Shown in pieces: positions 11,581-24,200 of a stretch of DNA of 64,000 nt. Position numbers and translations under genes: made by a program. The first letter of the stretch is position 1, and the number at the start of each line of letters is the position of its first letter. The notes beneath the pieces were generated by a model that was given only the letters and a program-made list of their open reading frames with translations, was not told the DNA's origin and made no database searches. The DNA lies in assembly GCA_944472155.2 (NCBI GenBank), contig OX235279.1, positions 64,965,543 through 65,029,542 of the forward strand, given 5' to 3'. The stretch is from Trichobilharzia szidati (Eukaryota; Platyhelminthes; Trematoda; Strigeidida; Schistosomatidae).

Positions 11581-13700
11581 TCTTTATTATTATTATTCTC
11601 TTGGGTTTCAAGTGGGACATAGGGCTCCAACAACACATCTCCACTCTGTTCTGTTTTCTGTCATCCTCTTCAGCTGGGTCCACAACTGCCCAAATAATCT
11701 TATCTCTTCCTCCCACTATATCCTCCATGTGATCTTAAGACGATCCACTCGTCGCATCCCATTTGGATTCCACTCAAAGGCTTCGCGCGCCATATCATCC
11801 GACAACCTTCTCTTAAATCTCTTCCATTGATGGTGAATGGTAATGGTTGTTGTTGCTGTCTGTCTTTTCTATGTTCACCTGGAGTCCTGTCTTTGCCGTC
11901 TGCTTCTTCAGCCAAATTGTTGGTTTTCGCTTGCGAGTCTTCAAGTTTGTGTGACACTAAACACAAATCACCTGAGAAATCCAGACGTTCTAGAGCCTTC
12001 TCACCAGTCCATAGTATTCCTATCTTCTCGACCCCCACAGTCTTACGCAAAATACACTCCACTACATATAAAATTAGTTGTATTTTCTGAGCTGGTTGAT
12101 TTAATTGTGAAGCTTTCTTCGTCTTTCTAGACGACATTTAGGAGTATCATTGGTGATAATAGGCACCTATGTCTTATTCATGGTGCGTCGGTGGCATAGC
12201 TGTTAGGACGCTCGCCGACACGAAGCATTCTTATATTGCTGCTGAATTAGGGTGATAAAGATTTGGGAACTGGTCGACATAGTTTCCAAATAACGTCTGA
12301 GTCAATGCTGTCTGGTGAGGGCCTTTTCGAAGTCGGTGAAGTTGAGGTGGAGTGAGATTTAGCTGCGATTGTAGGCTTTGTTCGATGACGATGCGCGGAG
12401 TTGCAATTTGATCAGCACATGACTTGCCTTTCCTGAATCCAGGTTGTTCTGAGTTGGCGGACTTCTGTATCCAATGTCTGTTTTATTATCTCCAGGATGA
12501 TGTGACTTCGTATCGACAAGAGTATTATTCCACGCCAGTCAGTTCTTGCAGAGTGAGGTGTAAGTTGCCCTTCTTTGGTAGCTTGACAAGATACCCGGCC
12601 TTTCTTCCAGGCGGTAGATACATTTCCTTCTTTCGCAACCCAATGTAATAGTGGTGTGAGAATATCTGCCACAGTCTCTGAGTCCGTCTTCAGTGCTTCG
12701 GGGGCAGGGGAAATTCCGTCTGGTCCTGCTACATTCCCGACTGGACTTAGAAGCTTGGTCGCATTGAAGACTTCTGCTTTCGTTGAAGGATTGGTGTCCA
12801 TTGGCAGGCAGTTCTGTGAATGCTGTTGGTGGTGGTATTTCTGGGCGAGATGCAGGTAATGGTTGATTTAAGTGTCCTCTGAAGTGATCAGTCTATTGTT
12901 TTATTTGTTTCTCCTCCTTGGTAATCAGGTTCTCTTGAACATCCTTCAACCAGTGTGTTGTAGATTTGTCTTTTGTCTTTTCTAGCACTGTTCTTCGCTC
13001 CTTTATTCAGTCCAGTGTGCATTGAACTCAGCTCCTCCTTCTTTTGCCCATCTTTGCATTGAGTCTTCTTCTCTTTCACCATCCTTCTCTCTTCTTTTCT
13101 ACTGGGTTCCAGGTATCCGTTGTGAAATATTCCTTGTCTTGTCTCTTCCTTCTTCCTAGAACAGGAACACGTTTCCTGCATTAGGACTTTGTCTGCTTCT
13201 GGTGATATCATGATAGCCACTCACTGCCTCAGTGTGCTCGTGGTTGTTGTCTAGGTGACCTGAGTAGATTACTGACTCTCCAGTTGACAATTTTGACGGT
13301 CCACATCCATTCCATGTGGTCTCATAGATTCCCACCACTTCTGTGCCATATCTTCGCATTTCTTTGGCCACCTGGGCAGCCTACCTAGACAGTCTCGTAC
13401 ATGGTACGGACATTCCACATCCCCATTCCTATTCTTGCTTCCATCGGAAGACATAAGACACATCGACTGACTGATTGGCTTCCCGAAAGCTTTCCCCAGC
13501 CTGCTGTGTTATTTCGCCTCTCCGATTCCAGAGAAGAATAAGATTGTTATTTGAGTTTTTTGTATTTGCATTATTTTTCTGTACGTTGAATCTTCTCTAG
13601 CGTTTGATATATTTAGTGGTGTGGGGTTGCTAGCCACACGCCCAACCCTCTCTCATTACGTGGAGTTAGGAGCGGTTAGGAAACTGAGAATCTGTGATCT
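11581..13700 (-). pseudogene. RTE-clade non-LTR retrotransposon, copy 1 (SR2-like), broken
   Basis: Read on the minus strand from 13700 to 11581. The 13460-13156 part is the apurinic-like endonuclease (PKKCEDMAQKW, then RRYGTEVVGIYETTWNG with the catalytic Glu context, then STGESVIYSGHLD). At 12801-12412 comes the RT start: NATKLLSPVGNVAGPDGISP, then WKKGRV and TDWRGIILLS, the RTE 'YRGITLLS' block. RT blocks continue in other frames to about 12223, where a SINE-head-like sequence replaces the expected FxxTGVRQG region. The segment 12137-11700 resembles the late RT and connection domain (GILWTGEKALERLDFSGDLCLVSHKL corresponds to the region with the catalytic YADD/FADD, here FSGD). The 3' end is an AAT/ATA run near 11582-11597. 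Stops, frameshifts and the lost catalytic Asp make it inactive. It runs antisense in intron 1 of the host gene. Confidence 0.85.
12183..12217 (+). repeat. SINE head fragment inside the RTE relic
   Basis: GCGTCGGTGGCATAGCTG TTAGGACGCTCG is the same head as the SINE at 11346-11376, here on the plus strand and cut off before box B. It sits exactly where the RTE relic loses its RT middle part, so it marks a junction. Confidence 0.7.
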
Positions 13701-16700
13701 CGGAAATCTATCGGTGCATCCTAAGACGCTCACCTGTACAGTTTGCACTAGTATTTGACTTAAGGGCCTCTCACTATTTGTGGCTGATTCTTGAAATTAA
13801 TATCAGCTTCCTGAATACACCTACATGCTGTGCAGGGTTCATAGGAACTGATGGAAAAACCATGATGACATCTACGAACCAACCCTCAGAACTAGATCTT
13901 CCTTGATGATGTATCGATTGAAGCTGCATAGGATAGTTGTCGTTAGCCCTAAGGCCAAAATTTCCATTTCGAAATAGCTCCATATAAATTGTTTATTTGT
14001 GAAATTCTAATCTCTTGGTAAAGTATGGCTTTAAAAATACTTTATACTGAAGCTTGTCTATTTGATTTAAAGGTTTTGATGACCGTAGACACGTGAGAAA
14101 ATAACCAAGCGTAACTCAAGGTTATTGCTCTCAGTTTGATAAACGTTGGGAAAATTTTGAAAGGTTTTCACCAGTCATCATTATTTTCTCCATTATTGTC
14201 TTCTCTAATTATTTCTCTCAATCACCGGGTCGGGCGGAGGCTTATGGAAATGTCTATGCATCATATGAAATTTCATAAAAAAATTGCATTACCAAGATAG
14301 TGAAAATATCCCGCAAGCAAACAATGTATTCGCTATTTTTATTTTCATCTTTTTATCACATCTTTTATCTACGATATTAATCCAAGTCACTGGAGTACAC
14401 ACTTGAGTATGTTGACATGTATGACTGCAAGGTTCGGTCCAAAAGTTCTTACCTTATATAAAACTAAAATGATGAAGTTCTAGGTTTTACAGCCTTTCTA
14501 CAATATGCTAATTCCCTGCATTTATCCCCACCTAAGTGTAGGTTTTACAGGATCTTCAAATCATCCTCGTTTATTTTGTTGTTGGAAATAGACTTTAAGC
14601 CTTGACTATAGTTCAGTGGGTATCTGTGCCCCTTTAAGAGCCTGTGAAATAAAATTTTACGGTGTAAGTGGTTTTAAAAGTAGAGTCTTCGGGATTGTAA
14701 ATTGTAGAATTCATGAAGTCTGAATGATCCAGTGGTATGATACTTGATGGTAACTTCAACTTTCAGCGAAAGCTAGGAGATGATGTACTTATTTTGATAT
14801 GTATAAGTGTACCTAAAGAATAAACCTAAAAGAATATCAGCGGCATTTATGGTATATGCAGTAATATGTGACCTGATATGATAGAGCATACATATATTAT
14901 TGTGAGGTGTAGAGAAGTAAACTTCCAAAGCAAAAATACGCAATAAACTAAAATGACATGCATGGTCTTTGTGCTGCTGAATTTATTTTGCTATCCTAAT
15001 GTTGTGATATTACGATTTTCCTCACTGAAAGACTGACGAGAAAATCTAGGACTTTATAAAGAAATGCAACATTTCAAGTTTCCACATTTGGGAAAAGCAG
15101 AAGAAGGAGATTTATGATAATCATTCAATAGAAGTTAGACAAGATTTCCTCAATTTGGGGAATGACGTGAAGTATACATCTCTGCACTATTTTGAATTTC
15201 GCATTGTGGATTTTATTTACCACACAAAAAGCGTTTCAGAAGTCATCATGTAGGGTTTTCATCAGATAAATTTGTGTAAAACTGTAGTACTTACTTAACC
15301 TTGTGACGACCGAACAACATTGGCAACAACTATCAAGGAACTATTCTGTCAACAGGACTTTGGGTTTTAACTTATGCACAGAAATAACAGGTAGTAATTG
15401 TCATATACAATTAATAAACGTATTATTTTGCTATGTTAATATGGTTACACTTTAATAAGGATGGAAACATCATAGAGATTATGTCCGATGACTTCATTTT
15501 GAATATCGTGTCATTGTAATAGGCCATTTCAAAAAATTCCCAGTCACACGATTCGCAACACAGAATACGTCGTGAAAGCATAAATTCGGTAGTCACTTAA
15601 GCCAAATTTTCTTGTACAAAGTTGCTTAGGTATAATAAAGTCTGTGTGTATGATCTAGTTAGGAATTATTGTTCTACAATTCTAAAAAGTAAAATTCCAG
15701 ATAATCTTTCTAAAAGATAGGCATCATACTGGTTTGTTTAGTAGAATTTCTTGGAATTTTCTCTCCTACACTACCTTGGTGGTTTACCTGCATTATTTTA
15801 AGATGTATTTTCTGCCTCATTGACTGCTGACATTAAAAATTATGATCTTTATTTCGAAATGATCAAATGTAGTTCCATTTACACAAATGAGCAACCGTAC
15901 TCTCCAAAGATTTGAGATATATATACCGTTTGCATTGCTAAAGGTGGAGGAGTGTGGTGATTGCATATCCTTGATCATAATTTGGTTTCAACCTTAAATA
16001 ATGTAATGTAAATAATGTACTTGCCAATTTCAGGAAAAAAGGAAAACAGGGAAACGTTTTTTAAATCACTAGTATATATTCTGTCTTTCAGCGATAACTG
16101 TTAAAGTTATACTGATACTTCATAGTGTGTGCTTAAATGCAAGTCATAGGCATCTTTTCTTTTTTTATTGAAATTGTAACAAACGTTTTCTACTCATGTA
16201 CCTATAGTTCAAGGATTCCTCGTTTGGATCTTGCACCTCCCACTTTAATATTTTATTTTGAATGACTGTGCAATGAAAAGGTTAATCATACATAAAAGAG
16301 TAACAACCATACGAGATATTTTTAAGAAGCCTTGATTTTAGAAAATAAGGCACGGAATCGCAATAGACCTGCAATATATTAACTATATGTCTGTGAAATT
16401 TACATAAGGCACAACTCGGAAAGATGAATTTGAAATGAAGCTTTGCAATGAAATTACAACTTAAATATTCTCATTTTATGAATAATGCAGCTAAGATAAT
16501 GCTTAATTTACAGTAATCGCACATAGATATGAAAAACGAAATTGTCTTCAATCAGAAATGTTCACCTTGAATTCATTTTATATAGCTGGAAGCAATTAAC
16601 CCTGAACTCAGGTTCTGTGATGGTTGTCACTCAACAGCGAGACTGATGACCCTCCGACTGAACTCAGTCAAACAGCTTCAACATCAAGGACAAGACAAAT

Positions 16701-17361
16701 GACATTGCTTTCTATTGGTGACCAATTAAAATATCCGCTATATTTGTAGGATTCGTTAATGACGTTCATATCATTTCATAATCTGACTACGTTAGCATAC
16801 TGTCATTTCAGTCATTACGTCCCAAGAATGACTACTCTGACGACCATAACTAGGAGCTAGTCCAACAGTTATAAAAATGTTGTATTAAGCAAAACTTAGC
16901 CTTGAATAAAGTGATTTTTTATAACTGATATCATAAAACGGCACAGATTCAAGGCAAAATATATTGCTATATCTTTCTGGGCTTAAACATGTCAGTTTTT
17001 AACGAAAACAATTGATATCCTAGATGGACGCTTTAGAAAAATAAAGCATTGAAGTTTGTCTTTAAGTTCATAAAATATTGATTTGCAGCTTATTTTCATT
17101 CAAACCTTACATTTTATAAACATAAGCTTATATATATATATACGAATTATGATACAGTGTCTCGGTGAACTCTGTAAAAATAGTTTTCTAAGAAACCACT
17201 AATGAGTCTATGTCAAAACTAAGGACATTTTAATTGCTTCATTGTGCTCATATTTGGAAGTCTTTTGTCATAAGCTAAAAAGTGTAACATACATGTATTA
17301 TACTTCTCTAGTTTAGATACAATATTGATGTGCGTTTTTTTATTCAACACTTTTCAAACAG
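13701..17361 (+). other. Intron 1 of the PIP4P-like gene (last part)
   Basis: AT-rich, no recognisable element or exon. It ends with a T-rich tract (17334-17343) and TTTTCAAACAG at 17351-17361, a good acceptor for the next exon. Confidence 0.5.
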
Positions 17362-17590
17362 CCTATAGCCTATCCTCCTTCAGATCGTCACTTTTTTCGG
17401 TGTATATGCGGACGGCTTATTCTGGTCCCAATATATGTTGAATCAGTGATTTGTCCAAAATGTCAGATTCATCTGCTTTTACCCTATGCCAAACATTCTG
17501 ACGATATAGTTAGACAGCGCCATTATAGCGATAGTGCAACAGAAGAAGGAGGCAGATATGTTCCAAAGGATAGGAAACTGGTGAATCATA
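17362..17590 (+). CDS. PIP4P: PIP4P/TMEM55-like protein, exon with second zinc motif
   Basis: Begins in phase 0 after ...AACAG and reads PIAYPPSDRHFFRCICGRLI. Joined to the previous exon's CREST this gives EST-PIAYPP...FFRCIC, close to the TMEM55 junction EAT-PIKxPPxGKKYVRCPC. A second pair, CPKC, follows at the family's distance. In vertebrate TMEM55 the stretch between the pairs carries the proposed catalytic CX5R; here an ungapped alignment puts Val and Ser at those two positions (VPIYVES). After the zinc motif the exon has a variable polar linker (HYSDSATEEGGRYVPKDRK). It ends before GTGAGT at 17591, phase 1. The exon is 229 bases, and phases match on both sides. Confidence 0.78.
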
Positions 17591-20010
17591 GTGAGTTTAT
17601 CATGCGTGTTTTGCTTATATGACTTTGGTATTTTTGTTCAGCTTAAAAGAATATTTAAAATACCCTTCATCATTACTTTGGGCTATATGAAGTGTGAAGT
17701 ATGGTTTCTTTTATTCTAACTGAAAAATATTGTGCTGTATGTATGCTGAAGGTTTTGATTAAGAATCATCAGCTTTATAAAAGTGCACTAATTAACGTTA
17801 CATTTGTTTTTTTCACTATATATCCACTTAAATATAAAATAAACTCTGTAGAGGAGAAGTCCTGAATATAGCTCCCAGTCCTATTCGTAACTACAAATAA
17901 TAAGTTTTTGTAATAATTGGTTTGTGATGTCGCCTTTGGTATTCAGACTAGTCACAGAGCTTTTACAATACAATTGTTTAATATCTGAACAAATACAGTG
18001 TAAGAGTGTATGAAGTATCTAAGTTTAACACCAAATGGTTGTAGCTATTTAATCCTCAGGTGTACATTGTAATCGTTATGCTAAGTGATACGACATAATG
18101 TTCCCTACATCATGCCAGTAATTTTAAAAAACCTAATGCACATATCCCAATGAAATCTGCTAGTTGTCCTCCGAGCTTCGATACTTGATAGTACAAGCTT
18201 CGCTATCAAGCCTAGCGATATCTGTTGCTCCAAATTCACTAAAAAAAATAAGACTTATTGGTTGCATGAATGTTTCGGTATAGATGTTTGCTTCTATTAT
18301 ACTTTTTTAATTGCAATTGTTGGAAATTTTTGTCACGTTAAATTTTTTGTCCCCTTGGGTTACTTCAGGACTATATGTTTGTTGCAAAGACTGAGAAAAT
18401 TATGAATATCACTGTGCTTATCTATTGAACAACTTAATCGACTTCCATTTGGTTGAAGAATGATCATCTATCTTTTCAAGTTAAATTGTACGTTGTGTCT
18501 AGTTCTAAGTGTCCATTAGTTGCAGCTTCCTTCAAATGCCAGACTTCCGGAAATTCTCCTAGTTGAAGTTGTGATTGTATTTGTTTGTGTGCACAAAAAT
18601 AAATGATGACCAAGGAAGTATTGTTATTGCTAACTGATATTCGTGGGTTCTTTGTGAAATTCAGCTGCTTAATTAACCAACGTAAAGGTGTCAGTCGGTT
18701 TTATAGGTTTTATTCGTTTTTCTTCTTATATAGTGAATCTCTACACTCACTTGGTATATTTTATGGCCTATGTGTCATTTGCTTTTCGTGCGGACTGAGA
18801 AATCATTCCTCAGCTTCTGAAAATTCTGAAACTATCGTCAAAATCCCTAATTCACATTTAAGATTTGATCAGGGGAATGAAAACTGTTAGTAATATCTGT
18901 ATCACTGCTCGAGGTTAATCCTGGTATTAGCCACGTTTTAATGTCGCTGGTATATTTCTCTGTTGAACCATAGGCAGGTGGTAAAGCACAAATTATGCGA
19001 GGTAAAAATCGATAATTTTTGTATACCTTGAGGAATTTCACTCGTTCTGCTCAGTTGAATTTGGCTTGATTAAAATGAAAAACGATAATACGTCAGAGGA
19101 AATCCCTTTTTTGTTGAATTTCATCATCAAGTCCTTTATTTCACCCGTAAATACGGTTGCTATGGTGACTGTATATTATCACTGAATGACAAAGTTATTC
19201 TATTTACTATATTACTTATTTGATGAAGTCAATGAAGATTCTGTGCCTAGTGATAATGTTAGTCCTAGAAGTATTTTTATTTAGTCATAAAATCTCGGTA
19301 AAACTGGTTAGTCGATCTTCATTTGTCAGTGTTCTTCCACTGTGATTCTTCCGTTTCTTCCTGTACTGTTTCACTTGTTTTTGATTTAATAACGAGTTGT
19401 CTTTATGGGGTTATCATGCAATGTTTGATAAGTGTTTTAGTCATGCAGCAATCTGGTGCATTTTGATGCAATCCATTTTATTTATGTCAGTGTTTTTACC
19501 CCTTTATCTTCTAGCAGCATTAGGACTGTCTTACTGAACACTGATGATTTCACTCTCTACCTTTCTATCAACACTTGCTGGTTTTTCTTCGTTTCCGTCA
19601 GACAAACAGCTGGTTGGTAAAGTCGGCCCTGCTGTTTTCCTGTTACTCCTTGTTTTCGGTGAAAATTTTACCGATGTACAGAGGTAAAGTCTACCTAGAT
19701 TATCACTATTACACTTCGTTCCAAAGAAACCCAAACGCTGATGTAAATGTTAGTTACTGTAAAAAGTCTTCCATCCATTCATCATTTGATTCGGTGATCT
19801 AATCCATCTGTTTTTCAATTTACCACTAACTCTTCGTTGTTGTTTTAACGATTGTGATTGATTCGCCAGTCATCTCTGCCCCGATGATTGACTCAAAATG
19901 TTGGTCTACGTTTACTCAATTGCATTTGTGTAGTTTATTTTGTAGTATCAGTTTCATTCCACTTTCTGGCGTAGTTTTATGTAGTATTATTGGTATAAAA
20001 CTTCGGCACT
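17591..20010 (+). other. Intron 2 of the PIP4P-like gene (first part)
   Basis: Starts with a GTGAGT donor. No exon or element recognised up to the Penelope terminal fragment. The 95-codon frame at 18603-18890 has no family resemblance and no splice support. Confidence 0.5.
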
Positions 20011-20360
20011 GTAAAAGAGTATAACTCCATTTTGGATAAGATTTTATTTTGATAAATCACACAGTCTTGTACAGTGAGGACATCACCTGAAGGTTCAAAA
20101 ACCACGGTCGAATCGTCTGCGTTTGGAGATCCGTTTTTCGCATCGGATTGTGAACCATTGGAACTCCTTACCGGAACACGTCGTATCAGCGCCATCCGTT
20201 GATTCATTCAAGGCGAGATTGGACCTCCTGTGTGTAACAAATCGAAAGGATTAACACAGGCATATAGCCTACTATCCTAAATAAATTGTAAACTGTAAAC
20301 TGTAATATTAACTGATGACGTTTTGAGCACGAATTATTGTTCATAATCATATCAACCCAC
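20011..20360 (-). repeat. Penelope-like terminal repeat, split by a LINE 3' end
   Basis: The left part (20011-20080: AGAGTATAACTCCATTTTGG ... CACACAGTCTTGTACAGT) and right part (20302-20360: TAATATTAACTGATGACGTT ... CATAATCATATCAA) are collinear with the left arm of the Penelope-like element at 25010-25115, where the two halves are contiguous. About 220 bases of another element separate them here. Confidence 0.75.
20081..20301 (+). mobile_element. 3' end of a Jockey/CR1-group LINE, nested
   Basis: Plus-strand frame ending in a TAA near 20252 reads HRIVNHWNSLPEHVVSAPSV then DSFKARLD, the C-terminal signature shared by many Jockey/CR1-group RTs (WNxLPxxVVxAxSVxxFKxxLD). The tail ends with two AAACTGT units instead of poly(A). 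It interrupts a Penelope terminal repeat next to an ACAGT sequence, which the tail units resemble. A 5'-truncated insertion is the simplest reading. Confidence 0.75.
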
Positions 20361-20652
20361 ACAACGTTTTGCTTCATTTATATACCTGAGTAAAATTGAT
20401 TAGACATTTGAATAAAATCAATGTAAATTAAAGAACATTCAGGAATAATATTAATGTTATCAATCAAATACAATCAGATGGGAAATAAGATGCTTTTTAC
20501 AGTAAAAATAAGTAACTTGTTATAATGTGAATTGAATACATTTTAGCATTATTTAGTATTCTCCTATTTGATTGGCAATAATATCTTCCATATGTCTGGT
20601 ATTTGCTTTGAGTCATTTCTGTGGCGTGTGTTGGGTATAGACTCGAGGATTA

Positions 20653-20692
20653 AACATGGGCACTGTGGTAGAGCATAACTCCATTATGGAAC
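20653..20692 (-). repeat. Penelope-like terminal repeat, short fragment
   Basis: TTAAACATGGGCACTGTGGT then AGAGCATAACTCCATTATGG matches the outer end of the left Penelope arm near 24980-25018 (CATGTGCACTATGGTAGAGTG...CCATTATGGG). No more of the element is attached. Confidence 0.6.
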
Positions 20693-21092
20693 ACATTCAT
20701 AGCACTCAAGATGAATGCTCTAAGGTCATTTTGAAGGTTTTTCGATCGAAATATTGGCGGTGGCTGCTGTAGTTGAATTTCTGCATGCATCAACTCATGT
20801 TCACTATGCTATTTAGGCCTGTTAACTTTCATGAATTTGCTTGCTTTTTTTGTTATAATTGACTCCACACCATACAAATATTAGATATCAAGTATTTTGG
20901 AGACGATTGCTGTAGAACATTTTTTAATTCGAATTAATAAAATTTGATATTAACTTATCTCTTTTATAAAAGAACTGTTTTTTGCTTGTTATTCTTTACT
21001 CTCAAGATGGAAGATATATTGCATTTATTGTTTTTTATATGTATTCAAGGCCTAACTATTAATATTACATAATTACTATAATGCATATTTAG

Positions 21093-21257
21093 ATGAAAAA
21101 CAGACATCCATCCAACGCAATACCAGATCAAATGAATTCCGGTGTGGTGTCTGTAGTTTTCGTTTCTTCACTTGTCAAGCGCTTGGTCTAGCAGCAGACG
21201 TTTGTCCACAGTGTAAAAGTCCTACATCAGCTAATCCTCATTTTGCAAAAGCTGAAG
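21093..21257 (+). CDS. PIP4P: PIP4P/TMEM55-like protein, exon with third zinc motif
   Basis: Starts after ...TATTTAG with two bases (AT) that complete the phase-1 codon of the previous exon. It reads ...RSNEFRCGVCSFRFF...ADVCPQCKSP: CxxC, 16 residues, CxxC. This is the third zinc pair of TMEM55 (VCGHC-16-CPHCKK) with identical spacing. The chosen donor is GAAG|GTTGTA, phase 1, because only it joins in frame to the membrane-segment exon at 63665. The donor is weak. A better-looking GTGAGT lies at 21314 in the same open frame and would add about 19 mostly hydrophobic residues, but it leaves phase 0 and would hit an immediate TAG in the 63665 exon. An unseen exon between the two is possible. Confidence 0.75.
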
Positions 21258-24200
21258 GTTGTAAACTATTTAGTTATTGTTTGTGTACTATGTTAATAAT
21301 TGTTTTCATATCAGTGAGTGCACTCAACTTGCTTTCATTTTTGTTTTTTCTCTTATAATTCATACTCTGGGTGATCACATTTTATTTTTTTCTGTAGCAG
21401 TTCGTATGCATTTGGCATGAAATGAGGTTCATTTTTTAAAACTAGCAGGTAACTGAATAACACTCAGTTTAGGATACTTTAATTGATACTTAAAAATCAA
21501 TGGGCTGCCGTTGAACACTCAAGATAGTTCAACACCGGCATAGGAGATTAAAACCAAAAAGACAATTATTAATACTTAGGAAATATATATAGTCAAATAC
21601 GTAGCTATTTTACACTTATAGAGAAACCGTTTTTCATACTAAGTGATTTAAAATGAACTGATAATTCCCCGGCGACACATTATATGACCTTAGTGATTGA
21701 TAAGAATTTAATTCACCGCTAACATCAGAACAAATTGCCAGTAGCGTGAATCGCTAGTGAAAATTGTTAAATTTCTATGAAGTCAAATGTAGAATTAATT
21801 TGACTTGTAAAATATCAGTTAGCAGTCACTTGAATAATTCACCACCATATATGATTACAATGTTTTCTACATTGACGAAAATATGAAAAGGTAGTGTCGT
21901 AATTCACTCCAAATTTTCAAATCTTGGCAAATACGAGTCTGGATATTTAAGAGAAAAAGAAAGCAGTTCAGCAAAAATATATTCCTAGGGATTTCATTCC
22001 TAATGACAGTACAATAAAGTCGCCAAAAAGACAACTCTGCTGAACTTCTTTTTTCTCATATTTTGAATATTCATTGAGTTAAAGGTGCAACCTTTTTTCG
22101 TAGCCGAAGTTCCTTTGTAAAACTAGAAAACTTAGTCACTCATCGGTAAGAAATAGTAACTCCTAGTAGTTGAAGTTAGTTTTGCTTTACTGTTGCAACC
22201 AGAAATTAAAGATTTACTTCGGAACCTTGATTAGAAATATTTAATTGGTAAGGAATGTCGGGCATCAGTCTAACTGTATGCAGAAAGCTGATATAAACCA
22301 TATAGGCACGTATATGCTACCGTGTTTATTAAGGAAAGTATAAATGAGGTAATCTTATCATTTTCATCATTAAGCCCCCAGATGTGTGCAGTTTCGATAT
22401 TATCGTGCTTTAGGCATAAAACTACTAAATCCTAGTCATTAACAATAGTTCGCGATCTCAAGCTTATAGTATAACACGTATTTTGAGAATAGTAACTAGA
22501 AAAGATGATATTCTTTAAAGATAAAAATCAGTTGAGTCATTCAGATAATTTAAGCTTCATTTAGATAATGAAAACTACCTCTTCATTCTACCTAAACATC
22601 AAAAGTTATTCTCCGAATTGATGTGTATTCCACACAGCTCAAGGAAGTTTCTCCTTTCACTAAGAAATTATTGGAATCAGTGACATTTGAAATTTTGACT
22701 GTCAAATTTGAAATAAACAGTCGACTGCACCTTTTCTCTTATTGAATCGTTTTGCCAGCTAATCTTAGATTCTTTTAAATCTGAATATCAGCTGCGTACA
22801 ATCAAACGCAAGGTAATTTCGCGCAGTGAATTAACGTAATAATATAGAACATAATAATAACTTTAATCTGTATAATTAAAACAATGTGATATGTAGTAAA
22901 CAGGATGCATTTGTACAGAGAAAGTATTTAGGTACTCCGATGATTAAATCAGGATGCTTTCTTATATTATTCAGCAAAAAGGTACATTTCATGAATAAAT
23001 GATATGATAAACCTCTGAGTGTTTACCCGCAGTAATAACTGTGAGAACAAATTCTCCAGAGATTTCATACACTAAGCTGTACAATCATATTTACATGTGA
23101 TTGTTTTGGTGTATACATTCAGTTTGCCAAGTACAGCAATTTATACAAAATTAGCTTGGAATATAGTTCATTTAGAAATATTACGGAATAATGAAGACTG
23201 GTCGAAATATAACTAAGGTCGCGAATATTAGTGGATTCTAGATGAAAGCAAAACAGCAGTTCAGAGAAGAGCCATCACTCGGCTATTTCATCATCCTTAT
23301 CTTTACAGTCGTATTTATGTACAATTAATGAAATGATATTAGTAGACTGTTAAGATGTTGGGTGTTAATGAAAAGAGCATAGAAACAAGTATCAGAATAT
23401 GCAGTGAAATAGATGAATGGAATGAGCGAAGGCTATTTGAATAATATATCACGGGTGCTTTAATTAAACACACTTTCAGCACTGTCTACTCAGTCTCTAA
23501 AACTCACCCAAAATAATCTGCAGAGTCACAAGAAACCTCTGCAAAATTTATATTTCCTTTGGCTTTACATCGTTGATACCTAGGTCATTCATAAGGAAAA
23601 CACTCACTGATGCCTCCCATCCTTCTTTTAATTTGAAGATAACTCCGAACTCTGTCATCTTTAACATTAATACTATTATTTATATTTTTGCCCTATATTT
23701 TTTCGTATTACAATTCTTATCACCATTTTTAAGTAACGCTTTGTGTACGGCTTCCATTCTTTTGCACTGTTTATTTTGGTGCTTACTTTTATTCTGATTC
23801 CGCTAACACCCAGTATCCAAGCGATTTTTCCAAAATTATTCATTAACTGTACGTGAATATGACTGCACAGATAAGGGTGATGAAATAGCTGAGAAAAAGC
23901 CCTTCTCTGAACTAATTATCTTGCTTTTGTCTGGAATCCGCTAGTCTTCATGACCTTAGTTTTACTTTGATTGAGAGTCATAATGATAATAACAACTTTA
24001 TTGTGGGCAAAAAGTCAACACACAATATACAGGATTTCCGGAATCATTTACTGAATAACATTTTCACTTCATCCAGGATTTTCAAGTAAAATAACAGTCT
24101 GTAGTATAGTATATGATGTAGGGCTGCTTGTTCAAAAGCACTGACTAATCGCTTATATTTGTTTATTAACTCCGAAAAGCGAAATACTGTCGTTTGAAAG

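Noticed and set aside
12424..12859. Plus-strand frames over the RTE relic
   Set aside because: Antisense to the recognised RT; no domain of their own.
18603..18890. 95-codon plus frame in intron 2 as an extra host exon
   Set aside because: It starts with an ATG in the middle of intron-like DNA, has no zinc pair or family sequence, and would break the in-phase junction between 17590 and 21093.
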